This document shows positions 8,706-16,227 of a DNA stretch of 64,000 bases, in pieces. Numbering within the stretch: the first letter of the stretch is position 1; each line of letters opens with the position of its first letter. Below the pieces are notes generated by a model. It was not told where the DNA came from, did no database searches, and saw only the letters and a program-made list of their open reading frames with translations. The stretch is from Galbibacter pacificus (GTDB lineage Bacteria; Bacteroidota; Bacteroidia; Flavobacteriales; Flavobacteriaceae), in the NCBI RefSeq assembly GCF_029603165.1, contig NZ_JAQSVC010000001.1, forward strand, positions 744,001 to 808,000, given 5' to 3'. The position numbers were made by a program, and so were the translations under genes.

Positions 8706-10262
8706 TCAGCTATTTCCTTTTTTCCTTTTTTTGAATTTGCTGTACCCATACCAAAGCGCAAGAGCAACCAGGAAATAAACCAAATAAGAGCGGGGTTTGC
8801 CCTCACCACCAACAGTAGTGAACACGCGATCCCAACGAACTTTGTTCCAGAAAGGCCCACTAGCATTGCTGTCCCAACTAAACCATATAAAAACAGGTTT
8901 TCCAACAACATGATCTTCAGGTACATACCCCCAATAGCGGCTGTCTTCTGATGCATGGCGGTTATCTCCCATCATCCAGTAATAATCCTGTTTAAAAGTA
9001 TAGGTTGTGGCAGGTTTGTTGTTAATGGAGATTTGGCTTCCGTTTACTTGAACAGTATTCCCTTCATAACGCTCAATAATGCGTTTATACAGTGGTAATA
9101 CATCTAGGTTGAGTTCCACGGTTTTTCCTTTCTGTGGAATGTAAATGGAACCGTATTGATCTTGATTCCATGGGCATTTGCTTGATTGAGGAAAAACAGG
9201 TGCCATTTTAGAGGCTCCTTTGGATTCTATGTTGCGTTTAACACTAATTACATTCGGGTTGTCCTTTAGCATATCTGCTGCTTTCTCTGTCATAGCAGAA
9301 AAATAATAAATCCCTTGTTTTACTTGGCCAAAACTTCCCGTTACCCCATAACGTTCGTACATGTACCTCGGCGTAAGGTTGCCTTTGGCCTGTACATAAT
9401 AAGAGTATTGCGGCTTGGCCCTGTCGGGTAACTCCAGGCGCTTGTTGTTTATGTATACATAGCCATCTTTTATAGAAAGGGAGTCTCCGGGAAGCCCAAC
9501 GCAACGTTTGACATAGTTTGATTTTTTGTCGATGGGTTTGCGGATTTTTCTATGTGTAATTTTAAAAAATTGTTCAACTGTATCTGTTGGCCAACTAAAA
9601 ACGACAATGTCGTTTCTTTTAATTTTTTGCAAGCCGGGAAGCCTAAAATAGGGCAATTGTGGCTTGTTTATGTACGATTTTGTGTTTAGTACGGGAATTG
9701 TATCGTGTACCATTGGAAAAGCAACAGTTGTCATGGGTGTTCTGGCACCATAATGAAACTTGCTCACAAATAAAAAATCGCCTACCAATAATGTTTTTTC
9801 CAAAGATGAAGTGGGGATAACATAAGGTTGCATAAAATAGGTGTGAACAAGAGTTGCCGCAACAATAGCAAAAAGGATAGAGCTTACCCATTCTCCCGTA
9901 GCTGTTCTGGGCTTGAGGTCCCTGTCTTCTATATAAGTAGCATCTAAAGCATAGTTTACGTAAAAAATATAAAAACCAAGGGTTAAAATTACAAGCCAAG
10001 TATCTGCGGTACTGTTCCTGCCAAAACTCCTAATGGTTTCCACCCAAACCACGGGAATCATGATCAGGTTTATAATCGGTATAAAAAGCAGGATGACCCA
10101 CCACCATGGGCGGTTGATTATTTTCATTAAAATAACGGCGTTGTATATGGGAACAATTGCTTCCCAAGGTTTTCTCCCTGCTTTTATGTATAATTTCCAT
10201 GTAGCCAGAAAATGAATTACCTGGATTACCAGAAAAAAAATAAACCATTGTGTCATTGTCAT
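8706..10262 (-). CDS. lepB: Signal peptidase I with N-terminal multi-span membrane domain
   Basis: Removes signal peptides from Sec-exported preproteins at the periplasmic face. At 518 residues it is longer than typical LepB. Residues 1-110 form about four membrane segments of DUF5684 type (including PWWWVILLFIPIINL), then comes the peptidase. Seen: the serine motif PTSSLEKTLLVGD (150-162, catalytic Ser153), the lysine motif YVKRCVGLPGDS (catalytic Lys252), and the late GDNRHASEDSRYWG box, followed by a second membrane segment near the C-terminus. An insert between box B and box D enlarges the periplasmic part. The fused membrane domain is usual in Bacteroidota. Confidence 0.94.
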   Translation of the reverse strand: MTMTQWFIFFLVIQVIHFLATWKLYIKAGRKPWEAIVPIYNAVILMKIINRPWWWVILLFIPIINLIMIPVVWVETIRSFGRNSTADTWLVILTLGFYIFYVNYALDATYIEDRDLKPRTATGEWVSSILFAIVAATLVHTYFMQPYVIPTSSLEKTLLVGDFLFVSKFHYGARTPMTTVAFPMVHDTIPVLNTKSYINKPQLPYFRLPGLQKIKRNDIVVFSWPTDTVEQFFKITHRKIRKPIDKKSNYVKRCVGLPGDSLSIKDGYVYINNKRLELPDRAKPQYSYYVQAKGNLTPRYMYERYGVTGSFGQVKQGIYYFSAMTEKAADMLKDNPNVISVKRNIESKGASKMAPVFPQSSKCPWNQDQYGSIYIPQKGKTVELNLDVLPLYKRIIERYEGNTVQVNGSQISINNKPATTYTFKQDYYWMMGDNRHASEDSRYWGYVPEDHVVGKPVFIWFSWDSNASGPFWNKVRWDRVFTTVGGEGKPRSYLVYFLVALALWYGYSKFKKRKKGNS

Positions 10263-10379
10263 AGTTGTATGCTTTATATACTTTACATTTTACCAAGAGG
10301 GCTTAAGTAAAGCGTTTAATTGGGTAAAAATAATTTTTTTCTTAATGATATAGGCCCTGGTAAGAATCAAATTTAGCAT

Positions 10380-11084
10380 TTAACCCAAGTTTAACACATC
10401 CTTCATGCTAAAAACCCCTGTTTTTCTCTGAATCCATTCAGCAGCAATAACCGCGCCAAGGGCAAAGCCTTCACGGTTGTGGGCTGTGTGTTTTATATCA
10501 ATTGTATCCACATCGCTTTTGTAGCTAATACTATGGGTCCCCGGGACTTCTGGCTCCCGTAGGGCGGTAATCGGGATTTCGTTTTCTTGGGCCTCTTCCA
10601 GTTTCCATCCGGTATTCTCGGTATTTTTTATAATTCCCTCAGCTAAAGTAATGGCAGTTCCGCTCGGCGCATCCTGTTTTTGTGTATGATGGATTTCTTC
10701 CATGCTAACTTTGTATTGCGATAGGTTTTTCATCATCTTGGCGAGGTATTCATTCAGTTCAAAAAATACATTCACGCCCAAGCTAAAATTGGATGCATAG
10801 ATAAAGGCCCCTTTGTTTTCGTTACAAATGGACACGGCCTCATTGTATTTGTCGAGCCAGCCCGTAGTTCCTGAAATTACGGGAACATTGTTTTCCAAGC
10901 AATGTTTTATATTGTTAAAGGCTGCCGATGGAATGCTAAAATCTATGGCCACATCGGCTTTGGTAATAGCTACATCATCACTGTTGTTTACATCTACCTT
11001 GGCAATAATTTCATGATTACGGGATATGGCAATTTTTTCTATCATTTTTCCCATTCTTCCGTATCCGAGTAATGCTATCTTCAT
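10380..11084 (-). CDS. dapB: 4-hydroxy-tetrahydrodipicolinate reductase
   Basis: NAD(P)H-dependent step of the diaminopimelate/lysine pathway in the cytosol. The 234 residues carry GYGRMGKMIE (nucleotide-binding loop), DFSIPSA, SGTTGW, ASNFSLGVN and the catalytic segment EEIHHTQKQDAPSGTA, with the paired His and the Lys/Asp/Ser-Gly-Thr substrate loop. It lies between lepB (117 bp downstream) and DUF5683 (89 bp upstream), the order expected for this conserved block. Confidence 0.96.
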   Translation of the reverse strand: MKIALLGYGRMGKMIEKIAISRNHEIIAKVDVNNSDDVAITKADVAIDFSIPSAAFNNIKHCLENNVPVISGTTGWLDKYNEAVSICNENKGAFIYASNFSLGVNVFFELNEYLAKMMKNLSQYKVSMEEIHHTQKQDAPSGTAITLAEGIIKNTENTGWKLEEAQENEIPITALREPEVPGTHSISYKSDVDTIDIKHTAHNREGFALGAVIAAEWIQRKTGVFSMKDVLNLG

Positions 11085-11173
11085 TGGTTGTTATTTTTAT
11101 TTTAAAAGTGGTCCTTTTGTTGTGTTTAATTGGATCGAAAAGCAATCCTTAAACGGTATATTTTATAAAAACA

Positions 11174-11935
11174 TTAAAAATTTAAGCTTAACCTCACACC
11201 ATAGTTTGGTTTATAGTCAATTTGATTTTGTTCTAAATATGGCTTTAACGATAATTGCTCGTTTACATTGAATTGCTTTAAATGTGCATCCACATTGGCA
11301 TCAATGATATTAAGGGCATACAAGCCAATGGTAATGAGCAGGGAAAGGTCCCGGTTTTGTTGGTAAAATTCCTGGGCATCCCGCAGTGCATCGTCACTTA
11401 CATCCGGATTTCCGGGAACGATACCATCATTGTTTATATCGTAAAATTCATCATCGGTAAAACCTGCGAGGCGCCTTTTATAAGCATCGCGGTATTGATT
11501 GTAGTTCTGCGTGTTCTTTATATAAAAATATACCCCGGTACCAATAGCCCCGTAAACAATGGGCACTTTCCAGTAACTTTTGTTGTAAATCTGTCCCAGT
11601 CCCGGCAATATGGCTGAGTAAAACGCTGCCTTCGCAGGGGATAGCGGATCTATATTTACGGGCAGTTTAGCAATACTGTCTTTCTTCTGCTGTCTTTTTA
11701 ATTGGCGCAACTCTTTTTTAGAAAGGGTATCGGTAGCTTTTAAGGTATCTTGGATTTGATAAGGTGCAAGACTGTCCTGTGCCTCCTTTTCCAGTTTCCT
11801 AAGCTCCCTTTGTGTCATTTCATGGACAGCCTCAGTTTCTGGTTTTTGAGGTACCGAATCTGTAGCCTTTTCCTGCGCTATGGAATAGAAATGAAAAAGC
11901 AATAAAAATATGGCGGCAATACTTCTTTTAAGCAC
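11174..11935 (-). CDS. DUF5683 domain-containing envelope protein
   Basis: A 253-residue protein with an N-terminal signal peptide (MLKRSIAAIFLLLFHFYSIAQ) and a Lys/Glu/Gln-rich stretch (40-100). The DUF5683 core has two hydrophobic segments (PAKAAFYSAILPGLGQIYNKSYWKVPIVYGAIGTG, split at the membrane turn) and the tail LKPYLEQNQIDYKPNYGVRLSLNF. The function is unknown; association with parB is conserved in the family's neighbourhoods as I recall. The start is GTG at 11935, whose first base is also the last base of the parB stop, so it should be translationally coupled to parB. Confidence 0.85.
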   Translation of the reverse strand: MLKRSIAAIFLLLFHFYSIAQEKATDSVPQKPETEAVHEMTQRELRKLEKEAQDSLAPYQIQDTLKATDTLSKKELRQLKRQQKKDSIAKLPVNIDPLSPAKAAFYSAILPGLGQIYNKSYWKVPIVYGAIGTGVYFYIKNTQNYNQYRDAYKRRLAGFTDDEFYDINNDGIVPGNPDVSDDALRDAQEFYQQNRDLSLLITIGLYALNIIDANVDAHLKQFNVNEQLSLKPYLEQNQIDYKPNYGVRLSLNF

Positions 11936-12831
11936 TATTTAAAAAGTTTTGTAAGACGTAAAAAGTCTTCTTTGGAATGAAAGGGGATAATAAACTTTCC
12001 CTTACCATTCTTAGCTACTTTAACGTCTACTTTAGAAGAAAAGTATTCGGTAAGTTCCTCAATATTATTTGAAATATAATCGGGGAGCTCCGGAGCGGTA
12101 TTTTTAGTGTTTTTTTGTTCCTTGCCTGTTTGGTATTCCCTTACCAATTTCTCGGTATCCCTTACGGAAAGCGAATTGGAAATTACTTTTTCATAAATTT
12201 CCAGTTGGTCTTTTTTGTTTTCAATGTTTATAAGGGCGCGTCCATGTCCCATGCTAACGAACCCATCTCGCATACCGGTTTGGATAATGGGGTCCAGCTT
12301 CAATAAACGCAGGTAATTGGTTATGGTAGAACGTTTTTTGCCTACCCGGTCGCTCAATTGTTCCTGAGTAATGTTTATTTCGTCGATAAGGCGCTGGTAC
12401 GAAAGCGAAATTTCTATCGGGTCCAGATCCTGGCGTTGAATGTTCTCTACCAATGCCATTTCCAGCGACTCTTGGTCGTTGGCAATACGGATATATGCAG
12501 GAATGGTTTTAAGGCCTGCTAATTTGGAGGCCCTGAGGCGCCTTTCACCAGAAACCAATTGATATTGGTTGAACTCGATTTTCCTGACGGTAATAGGTTG
12601 GATTACACCTAGTTCCCTGATAGAGGTAGAGAGTTCCTGTAACGTTTCTTCGTTAAAATTGGTACGTGGCTGAAATGGGTTTACTTCAATGGAATCAATA
12701 TCCAGTTCAACAATATTGCCCACCACTTTATCGGCATTTTTATCCGAAGCTGTTTTAATATCATTGTCCGGATCTTTTAACAATGCCGATAATCCTCTTC
12801 CTAAAGCCTGTTTTTTTGTTGCCTTTGCCAT
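11935..12831 (-). CDS. parB: Chromosome-partitioning protein ParB
   Basis: CTP-dependent DNA clamp that loads at parS sites and spreads for chromosome segregation. Of 298 residues, the N-terminal domain shows IEVNPFQPRTNF, ELGVIQPITVR and the CTP-binding GERRLRASKLAG. The central helix-turn-helix region reads YQRLIDEINITQEQLSDRVGKKRSTITNYLRL, and a C-terminal dimerisation segment follows. It starts immediately after parA (no spacer) and overlaps DUF5683 by one base. I found no convincing parS in the window. Confidence 0.96.
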   Translation of the reverse strand: MAKATKKQALGRGLSALLKDPDNDIKTASDKNADKVVGNIVELDIDSIEVNPFQPRTNFNEETLQELSTSIRELGVIQPITVRKIEFNQYQLVSGERRLRASKLAGLKTIPAYIRIANDQESLEMALVENIQRQDLDPIEISLSYQRLIDEINITQEQLSDRVGKKRSTITNYLRLLKLDPIIQTGMRDGFVSMGHGRALINIENKKDQLEIYEKVISNSLSVRDTEKLVREYQTGKEQKNTKNTAPELPDYISNNIEELTEYFSSKVDVKVAKNGKGKFIIPFHSKEDFLRLTKLFK

Positions 12832-13605
12832 TTAAACCGTTTGCTTGTTCTTTTTTATTATTTCATGTGCCAAACTCAGGTAATTGGTAGCTCCTTTGCT
12901 GGTGGCATCATAATTAATAATGGTTTCCCCATAACTTGGTGCCTCGCTCAAACGAACGTTCCGCTGTATGATAGTGTCAAAAACCATATCGCTAAAGTGT
13001 TTTTGCACTTCTTCCACAACTTGGTTGGAAAGTCTTAACCTGGAATCGTACATGGTAAGCAACAAGCCTTCAATGTCCAGATTCGGGTTGTGTATTTTTT
13101 GAACACTTTTTATAGTGTTTAATAATTTTCCAAGACCTTCCAATGCAAAATATTCGCATTGTATTGGAATGATAACCGAGTCGGATGCCGTTAAGGCGTT
13201 CAATGTTAACAGTCCCAGGGAAGGTGCACAATCAATTAAAATATAATCATAGGCTTCCTTCAAATCTTTAATGGCCTTGCCCAACATGTATTCGCGCTCG
13301 TCTTTATCTACCAATTCAATTTCGATAGCAACAAGGTCAATATGTGCAGGTATTAGATCAACGTTTGGGGAATCCGTTTGTATAATAGTCTCACTCGGTT
13401 TTGCCGAATGTTCCAATAATTGATAAGTACCCCCCTCAACCGTTTCAACATCAATTCCTAGACCGGAAGTAGCATTCGCCTGCGGATCAGCATCAATGAG
13501 AAGTACTTTTTTCTCCAATACCCCCAATGAAGCAGCAAGGTTAACAGATGTTGTGGTCTTTCCAACACCACCTTTTTGATTAGCTACAGCAATTACTTTG
13601 CCCAT
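12832..13605 (-). CDS. parA: Chromosome-partitioning ATPase ParA (Soj)
   Basis: Deviant Walker-type ATPase that, with ParB, positions replicated origins. The 257 residues include KGGVGKTT (11-18) with the signature Lys11, DADPQANATSGLG (Walker A'), and YDYILIDCAPSLG (Walker B). It is the first gene of the parA-parB-DUF5683 unit. A DnaA-box-like TTATCCACA lies 87 bp upstream of its start, between the gene and the inserted XRE/DUF3800 segment. Confidence 0.97.
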   Translation of the reverse strand: MGKVIAVANQKGGVGKTTTSVNLAASLGVLEKKVLLIDADPQANATSGLGIDVETVEGGTYQLLEHSAKPSETIIQTDSPNVDLIPAHIDLVAIEIELVDKDEREYMLGKAIKDLKEAYDYILIDCAPSLGLLTLNALTASDSVIIPIQCEYFALEGLGKLLNTIKSVQKIHNPNLDIEGLLLTMYDSRLRLSNQVVEEVQKHFSDMVFDTIIQRNVRLSEAPSYGETIINYDATSKGATNYLSLAHEIIKKNKQTV

Positions 13606-13691
13606 GTGTTTATATTCGATTTTAGTAAGGTATATTTAGTCAGGTAAAAATACAATTATTTGTGAGTTTAGAAAATGAATTTTGTTAACAG

Positions 13692-13700
13692 TTATCCACA
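13692..13700 (+). promoter_or_regulatory. DnaA-box-like site upstream of parA
   Basis: TTATCCACA is an exact match to the classical high-affinity DnaA box and lies 87 bp upstream of parA. I noticed only this single perfect box, so it is more likely a regulatory DnaA site or chance than an origin of replication; origins normally carry clusters of boxes plus an AT-rich unwinding element. Confidence 0.4.
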
Positions 13701-13918
13701 GCCTTATTTTTACATCACATAATAATTGCCATATAACTGTTTTATCATGGAAATAGATGGATGTCGATTGTCAGAACACAGTTAAAATGTTTTTTCTCGG
13801 GGAGCTGTTTCCCGCTTTTTGCTATACTGCATGAAAACTTCGTTTTCTCTGGGGGTGCCGCTACAACCGGGACTGGAAATACTGTTTCAGGTGTAGGCTC
13901 GATGAAGGGTAAATCGCA

Positions 13919-13978
13919 TATTATTCCATGGGTAAATAGGTCAACGAGGAAAGTTTTTCTGGTTAAGGGTTGATAGTT
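13919..13978 (+). repeat. Left copy of a 60-bp direct repeat flanking the XRE/DUF3800/intron segment
   Basis: The 60 bp starting TATTATTCCATGGGTAAATA and ending GGGTTGATAGTT match 16121-16180 in the same orientation with one difference (G versus A at position 12). Weaker similarity continues for about 15 bp beyond. No coding function is visible. The repeats are either duplicated at insertion or belong to a dispersed intergenic family that allows recombination. Confidence 0.9.
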
Positions 13979-14054
13979 ATTTGTTGCTCGTTACTCGTCG
14001 TGACCCTAATTAGGCCACTAAACTAAATTTTCTGGTCTATATTTTTATTTATAT

Positions 14055-14075
14055 ACTTGACAAATTTTGTCAAGT
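14055..14075 (+). promoter_or_regulatory. Perfect 10-bp inverted repeat, probable autoregulatory operator of the XRE gene
   Basis: Arms ACTTGACAAA and TTTGTCAAGT flank a single central T, ending 6 bp before the ATG at 14082. A two-fold symmetric site this close to the start of a helix-turn-helix gene is what a dimeric XRE repressor would bind. It includes a TTGACA-like hexamer. Because the palindrome lies inside a possible TTG-started extension, it also argues for the ATG as the true start. Confidence 0.7.
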
Positions 14076-14081
14076 CAAAAT

Positions 14082-14378
14082 ATGGAAAATAGCTTCGGGG
14101 AAACAATACGCAAATTGCGAGAAGGAAATAATCTTCTTTTAAGAGAGGTTTCAGCAAAACTGGAAATTGATGCTTCTGTTTTGAGTAAAATTGAAAACAA
14201 TAATAGAATAGCAAAAAAAGAACTTATTAAAAAGTTTGCTAAAATATATAACGTAGATTACAACAAACTATTAATAATATGGCTTTCGGATAAAATAGTA
14301 AATGAGCTAAAAGACGAGAATAATATTGATGAAATATTAAAAATAGCAGGGCAAAAAATAAAATATGGGAAAGAATAA
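14082..14378 (+). CDS. XRE-family helix-turn-helix regulator
   Basis: A 98-residue protein: an N-terminal XRE domain (GETIRKLREGNNLLLREVSAK, LEIDASVLSKIENNNRIAKK; about residues 5-65) followed by a short helical tail containing LLIIWLSDKIVNEL. Relatives I recall with this IWLSDKI-type tail often sit next to DNA-modification or other defence-type genes in Bacteroidota. The start is ATG 14082; an upstream TTG at 14067 would overlap the palindromic operator. It overlaps the DUF3800 gene by 14 bp, so the two are coupled. AT-richness is visibly higher than in the parAB or SDR neighbours, consistent with transfer. Confidence 0.88.
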   Translation: MENSFGETIRKLREGNNLLLREVSAKLEIDASVLSKIENNNRIAKKELIKKFAKIYNVDYNKLLIIWLSDKIVNELKDENNIDEILKIAGQKIKYGKE

Positions 14379-15180
14379 ACTAATGGACTATCATCGCTTT
14401 TTAGATGAAGCTGGAGATACTACTTTCTATGGCAAAGGAAAGAAAAACATTATTGGACAAGATGGAGTGTCTAAAACCTTCATTCTTGGTATGATAAAAG
14501 TGAAAGACCCATTAGATGAAGTCAGAGATAAAATAAACGCGCTTCAAAATAAGATTGTTAGTGATGAATTTTATCACGTTCCAAGTGTCTTAAAAAAGAT
14601 TAATAAATCTGGTTATTACTTACACGCTACAGATGATTTACCAGAGGTTAGAAAGGAGATGTTTGACTTAATGAAAACCATAAATTGCAGCTTTGAGGCT
14701 GTTGTTGGAAGAAAAGATATTGAGCGTTATGAAACAAAACACAAAGGGAAAGAAGAGTATTTCTATGCGGATTTACTTTCACATTTGCTTAAAAACAAAC
14801 TCTCAAAGCACGACAAACTTGTTATGCATATTTCTGAACGCGGAAAAAGCACCAAAAACCATAATTTAGAATTAGCATTTCTTAAAGCCAAACAAAGGTT
14901 CTCTAAAATTAACGGAAACAATGAATCAAAAACTAAAGTAGTTTTCAATGTAAATTATCCGACAAAAGACCCATTACTAAATTTGGCAGATTACTTCTGT
15001 TGGACTATTCAGCGAGTGTTTGAAAGAGGAGAAATTAGATACTATAACTTTATTAAAGACCAAGTGAAACTGGTAATTGACTTGTACGACACTAAAAAAT
15101 ATGATGGGTGGAAAAATTATTATGACAACCGAAAAAATCCATTAACGGCTGAAAATAAAATAAGCCCACCAAAACACTAA
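14365..15180 (+). CDS. DUF3800 domain-containing protein, candidate nuclease effector
   Basis: A 271-residue protein with the DUF3800 hallmarks: an N-terminal FLDEAGD (12-18) with paired acidic residues, a central LVMHISERGKS, and a C-terminal LNLADYFCWTIQR (Asp209). The family is of unknown function; the acidic N-terminal motif and late Ala-Asp motif are compatible with an RNase H-like metal-dependent fold, which is inference. It is translationally coupled to the XRE gene. An internal ATG at 14383 is an alternative start, giving MDYHRFLDEAGD. The pair lies in a repeat-bounded insertion beside an intron remnant, so a mobile defence or addiction-type cassette is plausible but unproven. Confidence 0.85.
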   Translation: MGKNKLMDYHRFLDEAGDTTFYGKGKKNIIGQDGVSKTFILGMIKVKDPLDEVRDKINALQNKIVSDEFYHVPSVLKKINKSGYYLHATDDLPEVRKEMFDLMKTINCSFEAVVGRKDIERYETKHKGKEEYFYADLLSHLLKNKLSKHDKLVMHISERGKSTKNHNLELAFLKAKQRFSKINGNNESKTKVVFNVNYPTKDPLLNLADYFCWTIQRVFERGEIRYYNFIKDQVKLVIDLYDTKKYDGWKNYYDNRKNPLTAENKISPPKH

Positions 15181-15371
15181 TTCCAAATTAAATTTGAAAT
15201 AACGACTTGGAGTCGACTTTCGTGTTTTGCAGACTTAACTATTGCAAATGTACAAAATATTTATGAATTTATAAAAAAGTATACCAATAACGTATCCTAT
15301 GAAAAATAGCTAACCTTGTACCAAACTATTGTTAATATTCAATCTATTAACGTTATATTAGACGAAAAAGT

Positions 15372-15437
15372 ATATGAAATGTTACACGTTACTTTTCATA
15401 TGTGTACCGAGAGTAACGAACGGCTGAAATTCGTTAC
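15372..15437 (+). repeat. Two hairpins at the 5' side of the group II intron
   Basis: The first inverted repeat is ATATGAAA (15372-15379) with TTTCATAT (15394-15401). The second is GTAACGAA (15413-15420) with TTCGTTAC (15430-15437). They lie between the DUF3800 stop and intron domain I. Either could be the insertion-site hairpin or part of the 5' end of the intron RNA. Confidence 0.6.
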
Positions 15438-16023
15438 GTAACTGTTTATAAGATGGTGGAACCGACCCACCGGTGCTGTTCTACAGGGGAGAGCATCAAA
15501 CCCCATAAGGTACTTTGGTAAAGAGCCAAGGTATTGAGCGTTATGGAAACGACTGTGCCACGAGTGTGGCCAGGTATGAATAAAGGAGATGAATGCAAAT
15601 GAACCTCTGATGAAGTGTCGAGAAAGTGCAACCTTCTGTCAAAGTGTTTGAAGTATGACAAACATGATAAGTTTAGCGGTTACCTGTTTACTGGCTAAGC
15701 GGCAGGCGTCATTTAGGAGGCATGACCTTTATTTGGGCTTATAAGTGGAACTCGGGAACCTGTGCCAAGATGCAAAGTGAAAGGCACAATAGCGCAAACT
15801 AGAGGCTAAATAGCGATGCTTGGTTCAGAGGCGGACCAGTCTGTAGTAGTGATGAAGCTCCTGTAATTGGAGTGGAACAAAGGGGTTAGCTAATTTAAAA
15901 TACGATTTGCCAACTTTAAAGAGGATGAGCTTATATTTGTAAATTAAATTAGGAGAGCCGTATGATGGGAGACTATCACGTACTGTGAGCGGGTAAGGGT
16001 GAAACTCCCTTTTCCTACTCGAC
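15402..16023 (+). mobile_element. ORF-less, probably inactive group II intron
   Basis: The region folds and reads like a bacterial group II intron RNA. Domain I-type segments are present, then the characteristic stretch before the maturase gene (GCGGACCAGTCTGTAGTAGT near 15831). Only about 75 bp stand where the reverse transcriptase/maturase ORF should be. Domain V begins with GAGCCGTATG (15955-15964), has a GAGA tetraloop, and continues CACGTAC then directly TGTGAGCGGG. Family introns normally have GGTTC between these, so the 3' strand of the catalytic stem seems to have lost 5 nt. Domain VI follows, with a candidate branch A at 16017, 7 nt from a 3' end at 16023 (CTACTCGAC). The 5' boundary is uncertain (15402-15438). 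Confidence 0.8.
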
Positions 16024-16120
16024 ACAAACACGTTATGACTTTAATCTTTATATCAACATCGAACACCTAACAATAACCCACGCTTATATTTTCAGTCACT
16101 TAGACGGAGGAGAAGTCTCG

Positions 16121-16180
16121 TATTATTCCATGAGTAAATAGGTCAACGAGGAAAGTTTTTCTGGTTAAGGGTTGATAGTT
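16121..16180 (+). repeat. Right copy of the 60-bp direct repeat
   Basis: Matches 13919-13978 with one mismatch, 48 bp before the end of the SDR gene. The two copies bracket about 2.2 kb with the XRE gene, DUF3800 and the intron remnant. Confidence 0.9.
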
Positions 16181-16227
16181 GTTCGTTGCCGGTTGTTCTT
16201 TGTTATTTTAAGCCTTGAACCCGAAAC

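Larger units (their letters stand above)
13606..14054. other. Intergenic region between parA and the XRE gene
   Basis: This 449-bp gap holds no gene I can support. It contains a DnaA-box-like site (13692-13700). At about 13800-13890 there is a structured, less AT-rich stretch that starts GGGAGCTGTTTCCCGC and later reads GCCGCTACAACCGGGAC; its layout resembles intergenic structured repeats I recall from other flavobacteria. The left copy of a 60-bp direct repeat lies at 13919-13978. A 70-codon ORF across 13761-13973 runs into the repeat and has no recognisable features, so I treat it as chance. Confidence 0.6.

Noticed and set aside
13761-13973. 70-codon ORF between parA and the XRE gene
   Set aside because: It runs into the 60-bp direct repeat, the opposite strand is equally open, and no motif is visible.
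15446-16031. Small ORFs on the minus strand over the intron
   Set aside because: They are antisense to structured group II intron RNA and have no protein similarity that I can recognise.
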